Shown: one piece after another, positions 55,227-60,186 of the stretch
How positions within the stretch are numbered: position 1 is the first letter of the stretch
Layout: every line of letters starts with the position of its first letter
Assembly: GCA_014763545.1 (NCBI GenBank)
Contig: JACXVD010000019.1
Location: 1 to 60,186, forward strand
Source: Sphingomonadales bacterium
GTDB lineage: Bacteria; Pseudomonadota; Alphaproteobacteria; Sphingomonadales; Sphingomonadaceae
Length of the DNA stretch: 60,186 nt
Direction of reading: 5' to 3'
Translations under genes and position numbers: made by a program
Notes under the pieces: generated by a model
Told to the model about the DNA's origin: nothing
The model's input: only the letters and a program-made list of their open reading frames with translations
Databases searched by the model: none

Positions 55227-56605
55227 TACCCCGCACTCCTCGGTAGTCGCAATTTCACCAGCAGCCCGCCGAGATCCTCGCTTTCGCCGAGTTCGACGCC
55301 GCCGCCATAGATTTCCGCCACATCGCGGACGATGGCAAGGCCCAGCCCGGTGCCCGGCTTGCCGGTGTCCAGCCGCGCGCCGCGATCGAAGATGCGCGTG
55401 CGCTCCGCCTCGGGGATGCCCATACCGTCATCCTCGACCCAGATGGTGCACAGATTGCCCGCGTCCGGTTCGGCATCGACCGTGACGAACACGCTGCCGC
55501 CGCCGTATTTCGCGGCATTTTCGATCAGATTGCCGAGAATTTCGTCGAGATCCTGCCGCTCGATCGCGACCATCGCCTCTTTCGAACCATCCACGTCGAA
55601 GCGCACGTCGGGATAGAGCCGCTCGACCGCGCGGCGCACGGCGCAGGCGCTTTCCCACACTTGCGTGCGCGCGTGGCCGACCGCGCGGCGGCCCACTGCG
55701 CGGGCGCGGGCGAGGTGGTGGTCGACGTGGCGGCGCATCGTGCTCGCCTCGCGGATCACCGTATCGGCGAGGTCGGGCGCCTTGGCGGTGGCGGCGTTGT
55801 TGATCACCGTCAGCGGGGTCTTAAGCGCATGGGCGAGGTTGCCCGCATGGGTGCGCGCCTCTTCCGCCTGTTTCTCCGAATGGGCGAGCAACATGTTGAT
55901 TTCCTCGACCAGCGGGCGGACTTCGAGCGGCAGCGGATCGGTCACCCGGTTGCTGCCGCTGGCACGGATCCGCTGGATCGCCAGCCGCACGCGGCGCAGG
56001 GGGCGCAGGCCGTACCAGGTCTGCAGCATGGCCATCGCCAGCAATCCCGCACCCAGCACCGCGAAGCTCCACACGAGGATCGAGCGGATGCGGCGGATCT
56101 GCGCATCGAGTTCGGACCGGCTCTGCGCCACGGTGAACCACCAATGCGTGTCGCTGCCCGGCAGGGTCAGCGATCGTTCGGCCACGCGCAGCGGCTCGCC
56201 TGCGAACTGGTTGGAATTGTAGATATGGGTGTCGTTGTCGAGATGGTCGCCCTTCACGTCGAGGCTGCGATCCCACAGGCTGCGGCTGGGGAAATCCTCG
56301 TGCCCCTTGCCGCTGATCTGCCAATACAGCCCGCTGTTCGGTTCGAGAAAGCGCTGGTCGCCCAGCGGGCGATAAAAGAATACCTCGCCATCGGGGCTGA
56401 CCTCTGCCGAGGCGATCATCGCGGTCAGCATATATTGCAGCTGGTCGTCGAAATTCTTTTCGACCAGCCGGGTCAGCGTGCGGTCGAGCGCAAAACCACC
56501 GCCCAGCAGCAGCACCGCGATCCAGCCCGCCGCGATCAGCATCATGCGGCGCGACAGGCTGCCGGTATGCGGCGGCGCCGCGCCCGTTTCCACTTCACTG
56601 CTCAC
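55226..56605 (-). CDS. Sensor histidine kinase, PhoQ-like
   Basis: 459-residue membrane sensor. TM1 (MMLIAAGWIAVLLLGGGFAL), a periplasmic domain of about 135 residues, TM2 (SILVWSFAVLGAGLLAMAML), then a HAMP-like stretch and the H box HAGNLAHALKTPLTVINNA with H259. N box LGNLIENAAKYGG and G boxes DDGMGIPEAERTRIFDRG and GTGLGLAIVRDVAEIYGG follow. GTG at 56605 is preferred because an ATG at 56731 would overlap the response regulator by 70 bp. Pairs with the regulator at 56661-57341. Confidence 0.88.
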   Translation of the reverse strand: MSSEVETGAAPPHTGSLSRRMMLIAAGWIAVLLLGGGFALDRTLTRLVEKNFDDQLQYMLTAMIASAEVSPDGEVFFYRPLGDQRFLEPNSGLYWQISGKGHEDFPSRSLWDRSLDVKGDHLDNDTHIYNSNQFAGEPLRVAERSLTLPGSDTHWWFTVAQSRSELDAQIRRIRSILVWSFAVLGAGLLAMAMLQTWYGLRPLRRVRLAIQRIRASGSNRVTDPLPLEVRPLVEEINMLLAHSEKQAEEARTHAGNLAHALKTPLTVINNAATAKAPDLADTVIREASTMRRHVDHHLARARAVGRRAVGHARTQVWESACAVRRAVERLYPDVRFDVDGSKEAMVAIERQDLDEILGNLIENAAKYGGGSVFVTVDAEPDAGNLCTIWVEDDGMGIPEAERTRIFDRGARLDTGKPGTGLGLAIVRDVAEIYGGGVELGESEDLGGLLVKLRLPRSAG

Positions 56606-56660
56606 ATTGCCCGCCCCGGCCGGATCGACCGGCCCGGCGGGCGCCGCCGCGCGCGCGCGA

Positions 56661-57341
56661 TCAGTTGGCGCGCGGCTGGTCGGCGGGATCGTCGAGACTG
56701 TATCCAAGGCCACGGATCGTCGTGATGACATCGGCACCCAGCTTCTTGCGGATGCGGGTTACGAAGACTTCGATCGTGTTCGAATCGCGGTCGAAATCCT
56801 GATCGTAGATGTGTTCGATCAATTCGGTGCGGCTGACCACCTTGCCCTTGTGGTGCATCAGGTAGCTGAGCAGCTTGTATTCCTGCGCGGTCAGCTTGAC
56901 CGGCTCACCCGCCAGCGTGACCCGGCCCGAACGCGTATCCAGCCGGACATCGCCCGCAGTCAGTTCGGAGCTGGTGTTGCCCGAAGCGCGGCGGATCAGC
57001 GCGCGCAGGCGGGCGATCAGTTCCTCGGTCTGGAACGGCTTGGCGAGGTAATCGTCGGCACCGGCATCGAGCCCGGCAACCTTGTCGCTCCAGCTGTCGC
57101 GCGCGGTCAGCACCAGCACCGGGAAGGTCCGCCCTTCCTTGCGCCACATCCCGAGCACGGTCAGCCCGTCGATCTCGGGCAGGCCGAGATCGAGCACGAC
57201 CGCGTCGTAATCCTCGGTCGAACCCATGAAATGCCCGTCTTCGCCATCGGTGGACAGGTCCACCGCATAGCCGTTCTGCTCCAGCGTCGACTTGAGCTGC
57301 TGGCCGAGCGTAGGTTCATCCTCGACGATCAGGATACGCAT
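56661..57341 (-). CDS. OmpR/PhoP-family response regulator
   Basis: 226-residue regulator. Receiver: acidic pair E7/D8 in MRILIVEDEP, phospho-acceptor D51 in AVVLDLGLPEIDG, and lysine in ADDYLAKPFQTEEL. The C-terminal winged helix (LTAQEYKLLSYLMHHKGKVV; NTIEVFVTRIRKKLGADVI) is of OmpR type. Upstream of the kinase in one operon, probably with the PepSY gene in front. PhoP/FeuP-like by style; the signal is unknown. Confidence 0.93.
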   Translation of the reverse strand: MRILIVEDEPTLGQQLKSTLEQNGYAVDLSTDGEDGHFMGSTEDYDAVVLDLGLPEIDGLTVLGMWRKEGRTFPVLVLTARDSWSDKVAGLDAGADDYLAKPFQTEELIARLRALIRRASGNTSSELTAGDVRLDTRSGRVTLAGEPVKLTAQEYKLLSYLMHHKGKVVSRTELIEHIYDQDFDRDSNTIEVFVTRIRKKLGADVITTIRGLGYSLDDPADQPRAN

Positions 57342-57431
57342 TGTGGACGCTCTCCCCTGGAAATTGGCGCGCCTGCTAAGTGGGGCCTATCGCCGACAGC
57401 GTCAACGGCCCCACCTGTCGCTATAAACCGG

Positions 57432-57743
57432 TCAGTATGAACGCGAAAGGATTCGCCCGGTGCGCGCGTCGACATCGACGAACAACACCTTGCCTTCGCG
57501 GATGAATTTGAGGCGATAGGCCATCGCCGCGGAATCATACGCCGGGCCGAGATATTCGGCGCCGCGCATGCTCGGCAGCACCCGCCGTTCGATCTCGCGC
57601 AGGCTCAGCACGTTGCCGGCCTGCATTTCCTTGCGCGCCTCCCCCTGTTCGCTGCGCTGCTGCTTGGCGAAGGCCGCCGGCGACGCCAGCGACGTGGCCA
57701 GCAGGACACCGGCAACGAGGGGGAGGAAGGTTTGGCGCATCAT
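57432..57743 (-). CDS. PepSY-domain exported protein
   Basis: 103-residue secreted protein. Signal peptide (FLPLVAGVLLATSLASPAAFA), then a single PepSY domain (NVLSLREIERRVLPSMRGAE; YRLKFIREGKVLFVDVDART). PepSY proteins may inhibit proteases or act as signal inputs. Located just upstream of the response regulator with a 90-bp gap, so it may feed the sensor or be its target. ATG 57740 is an equivalent start. Confidence 0.82.
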   Translation of the reverse strand: MMRQTFLPLVAGVLLATSLASPAAFAKQQRSEQGEARKEMQAGNVLSLREIERRVLPSMRGAEYLGPAYDSAAMAYRLKFIREGKVLFVDVDARTGRILSRSY

Positions 57744-57821
57744 GGCTACACTGCCTATGCCCCGGGCATTGAACAAGCGGTGAATGTGCAGCTTCACCGC
57801 CGTTCATGCGACTGTGCGGCC

Positions 57822-58538
57822 TTATTGCACCATCTCGTATTTGACCGAGATCGTCACCGACGTGCCGACCTCGCCCGGCTGCACGGGGGTGGACGCGAGC
57901 TTGGCCGCATCCATCGCCCGCACCTGCACCACCGGATGCGGGAAATCGCCCGAGATGCTCTCGCTGACTTCGAGCAGGCGGATGTTCGAATATCCCGCCC
58001 AGCGCGCGTAATCCATCGCCTGCGCCTTCGCCGTGTCGAGCGCCGCCTTGCGTGCACTGGCGCGGGCCGTCGTGGCGTCGGCCATGTCGAAGCTTGGCCC
58101 GGAAATGTCGGTCGCCCCGGCGGCAACCAGCGCGTCGAGCACTTCGCCCGTGCGCTCCACCTTGCGGAGCACCACGCTGACCCGGTTCGACACCTGATAG
58201 CCGCGGAACACCTGCTGGCGGCTGTCCTGATCGTAATCATAGCGCGGATTGAGGGATATCCCGGTGGTCTGGATATCCTTTTCGGCAATCCCCAGCGCCT
58301 TGATCCGGCCAATCACCCCGGCCATCGCCTGCGCATTGGCCTGCATCGCGGCGACGGCGGTTGGCGCCTCACTGGTGACGCCTGCGCCGACGGTGACGAT
58401 ATCGGGCGCGGAATGGCTGGTTTCGGTGACGCTCAGCGAAATTACCGGCCCATTGGCCTGCATGGTGACATCGGCCATGGCGGGTGTCGCGGCCATCGCG
58501 GTGGCGGCGAGCGCGAGCGGGAATGCAGTGCGGATCAT
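57822..58538 (-). CDS. SIMPL-domain (DUF541) exported protein
   Basis: 238-residue periplasmic or outer-membrane-associated protein. Signal peptide ALAATAMAATPAMAD, then the SIMPL body (SLSVTETSHSAPDIVTVGAG; GIAEKDIQTTGISLNPRYDY; AARKAALDTAKAQAMDYARW-like segment). Family members have been linked to oxidative-stress and signalling roles, but the function is unclear. Confidence 0.87.
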   Translation of the reverse strand: MIRTAFPLALAATAMAATPAMADVTMQANGPVISLSVTETSHSAPDIVTVGAGVTSEAPTAVAAMQANAQAMAGVIGRIKALGIAEKDIQTTGISLNPRYDYDQDSRQQVFRGYQVSNRVSVVLRKVERTGEVLDALVAAGATDISGPSFDMADATTARASARKAALDTAKAQAMDYARWAGYSNIRLLEVSESISGDFPHPVVQVRAMDAAKLASTPVQPGEVGTSVTISVKYEMVQ

Positions 58539-58640
58539 GAAATTCTCTCCTCAAGACAGGCGCGCAGCCTGCGTGCTGCCCGATTACGCACATGTGAACC
58601 GACTTGTTCCCCCGGCCCGCCCCGGCTAGGGCCGCGCGCC

Positions 58641-60186
58641 ATGGCACAACCTCCGATCCTCAGCTGGGAAGGCCTCGGCCTGCAACAGGGTGGCCGCTGG
58701 CTGTTCGGCGCGCCCGAAACCGGCGGCATCGACCTGCATATCGGCCCGCGCGACCGGCTGGCGCTGATCGGCCGCAACGGCGCGGGCAAGACCACCTTGT
58801 TCAAGCTGGTCGACAACCGGATCGAGGCGGATCGCGGCCAGCGCAAGATCAAGCCGGGGACGAAGATCGTCCTGCTCGAGCAGGAACCAGATTTCACCGG
58901 CTTCGCAACGCTGATGGATTTCGCCCTGTCGGGCAGCGATGCGCCCGCCCAGCATGAGGTGGAATCGATCGCCGGCCAGCTGGGGATCGACATGGCGACC
59001 CCGGCAAAGGGCGCCAGCGGCGGCGAACGGCGCCGCGCGGCCATCGCCCGTGCACTGGCGATGGACCCCGACCTGCTGCTGATGGACGAGCCGACCAACC
59101 ACCTCGACCTCGCCGCGATCGACTGGCTGGAGGACTGGCTGACCCGTTACCGGGGCGCCTTCATGGTGATCAGCCACGACCGCACCTTCCTCAAGCGGCT
59201 GACCAATGCGACGCTGTGGCTCGACCGCGGTGCGCTGCGGCGCAAGGATGTCGGCTTCGGCGGGTATGAGGCGTGGGAAGAACAGGTCTATGCCGAGGAA
59301 GCCCGCGCCGCGGAAAAGCTGGACGCCAAGCTGAAGCTCGAGGCGCACTGGCTCGAACGCGGGGTGACCGCACGACGCAAGCGCAACCAGGGGCGGCTGG
59401 AAAAGCTGTGGCAGATGCGCAGCGCAAGGGCCGCGATGATCGACCCCACCGGCACCGCCAAGCTCAAGCTCGCGACCGACGAGGATACCAAGAGCAAGAG
59501 CGTGATCGTGGCCGAACACGTCACCAAGAATTACGGCGAACGCGCGATCATCAAGGATTTCAGCCTGCGCATCCAGCGCGGCGACCGGATCGGCGTGGTC
59601 GGCGCGAATGGCGCGGGCAAGACGACGCTGCTCAAGCTGCTGACCGGCGAGCTCGCGCCCGACAGCGGCAACGTGACGCTGGCCAAGACGCTGACCGGGG
59701 TGAAGATCGACCAGCAGCGCAGCCTGATGGAACCCGACCGCACCGTGCGCCAGGTATTGGCCGAAGGCGGCGACTGGATCGACGTGCGCGGCATCCGCAA
59801 GCATGTGCAGGGTTACCTCAAGGAATTCCTGTTCGATCCCAAGATCGTCGACATGAAGGTCGGCGTGCTGTCCGGCGGCGAGCGCAGTCGCCTGCTGCTG
59901 GCGCGCGAGTTTGCCCGCAAATCGAACCTGCTGGTGCTCGACGAGCCGACCAACGACCTCGACCTCGAAACGCTCGACCTGCTGCAGGAAGTGATCGCCG
60001 ATTACGAAGGCACGGTGCTGATCGTCAGCCACGACCGCGACTTCCTCGACCGCACGGTGACCATCACCCTCGGCCTCGACGGCAGCGGCAAGGTCGATGT
60101 GGTTGCGGGCGGTTACGAGGATTGGGAGAAGAAGCGCAAGAATTCTCCCCTCGCGCAGGCGGGAGGGGCCGGAGGCGGGCCAGCGA
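58641..60186 (+). CDS. ABC-F family ATPase (Uup-like), partial at window end
   Basis: Soluble twin-ABC protein acting on ribosomes or DNA repair. First domain: GRNGAGKTTLFKLV, then ASGGERRRAAIARALA and DLLLMDEPTNHLDLAAIDWL. An Arg/Lys-rich linker (LERGVTARRKRNQGRLEKLW) leads to the second domain: GVVGANGAGKTTLLKLLTGE, LSGGERSRLLLAREFA and VLDEPTNDLDLETLDLLQEV. About 515 residues are visible and no stop is reached. The last codons read into a GC hairpin (60147-60168) that looks like an intragenic REP-like element. Confidence 0.9.
   Translation, partial: MAQPPILSWEGLGLQQGGRWLFGAPETGGIDLHIGPRDRLALIGRNGAGKTTLFKLVDNRIEADRGQRKIKPGTKIVLLEQEPDFTGFATLMDFALSGSDAPAQHEVESIAGQLGIDMATPAKGASGGERRRAAIARALAMDPDLLLMDEPTNHLDLAAIDWLEDWLTRYRGAFMVISHDRTFLKRLTNATLWLDRGALRRKDVGFGGYEAWEEQVYAEEARAAEKLDAKLKLEAHWLERGVTARRKRNQGRLEKLWQMRSARAAMIDPTGTAKLKLATDEDTKSKSVIVAEHVTKNYGERAIIKDFSLRIQRGDRIGVVGANGAGKTTLLKLLTGELAPDSGNVTLAKTLTGVKIDQQRSLMEPDRTVRQVLAEGGDWIDVRGIRKHVQGYLKEFLFDPKIVDMKVGVLSGGERSRLLLAREFARKSNLLVLDEPTNDLDLETLDLLQEVIADYEGTVLIVSHDRDFLDRTVTITLGLDGSGKVDVVAGGYEDWEKKRKNSPLAQAGGAGGGPA
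60147..60168. repeat. REP-like GC hairpin inside the ABC-F gene
   Basis: CCCCTC (60147-60152) and GAGGGG (60163-60168) flank a short GC loop near the end of the ABC-F frame, followed by GCCGGAGGCGGGCCA. The composition is that of dispersed proteobacterial hairpin repeats with CCCGC...GCGGG-like arms, read in frame here as Ser-Pro-Leu-Ala-Gln-Ala-Gly-Gly. Confidence 0.45.

Overview
This window looks like chromosomal DNA of a GC-rich sphingomonad alphaproteobacterium, most likely family Erythrobacteraceae (Erythrobacter/Altererythrobacter-like). The evidence is gene content: a MipZ division-site ATPase, the dapF-mtaB-ftsY-yciB run, a cytochrome c maturation (Ccm system I) operon, an NDUFS4-like complex I accessory subunit, the lon-HU and dnaX-ybaB-SRP RNA neighbourhoods, and many stop/start overlaps with GTG starts. 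The genus is inferred from protein style, not from a search. I see no insertion sequence, prophage, CRISPR array or integrase. This is core chromosome with a few lineage-specific small genes.

Layout. 1-8.5 kb: 5' part of aspS (off the left edge), rnd, oxyR, mipZ, a PilZ protein, pgsA, an LplT-like exporter, a small membrane protein and a ThDP enzyme. 8.5-14.4 kb: EVE-domain protein, GGDEF-EAL c-di-GMP protein, then the tightly overlapping dapF-mtaB-ftsY-yciB operon. 14.4-21.4 kb: kup and the ccmC-D-E-F-G-H-I operon. 21.4-25.5 kb: amino-acid dehydrogenase, tRNA-His, a 2OG-Fe(II) oxygenase coupled to a DksA-type zinc-finger protein, rpmE and fabZ. 25.5-33.4 kb: the envelope and translation cluster pyrH-frr-uppS-cdsA-dxr-rseP-bamA-OmpH-fabZ on the minus strand. 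33.5-43.2 kb: phosphoesterase, esterase, rpsB-tsf, a putative SOS-controlled small membrane protein, pssA-psd, a KAS III homologue, tRNA-Tyr, rlmB, a lipoprotein and HU. 43.4-60.2 kb: a broken lon, a second 2OG oxygenase, ybaB-dnaX, SRP RNA, an NDUFS4-like gene, hrpB, an XRE/membrane-protein pair with a palindromic operator, polyprenyl synthase, chorismate mutase, a lipoprotein, a two-component system with PepSY and SIMPL neighbours, and the start of an ABC-F gene.

How the genes work together. Phospholipid synthesis is well covered: cdsA makes CDP-diacylglycerol, which pgsA and pssA/psd turn into PG and PE. dxr, uppS and the polyprenyl synthase supply isoprenoid carriers and the quinone tail. 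bamA, the OmpH chaperone and rseP serve outer-membrane assembly and its stress response.

The most notable points are: (1) lon carries an internal deletion plus frameshift that removes most of the protease domain, including the catalytic serine; (2) a perfect alphaproteobacterial LexA box overlaps a promoter upstream of an uncharacterised 92-residue single-span membrane protein, which makes it a candidate SOS-induced division inhibitor or damage-response protein; (3) a perfect 11-bp-arm palindrome controls an XRE regulator/membrane-protein pair; (4) a REP-like hairpin appears to be captured in frame at the end of the ABC-F gene.
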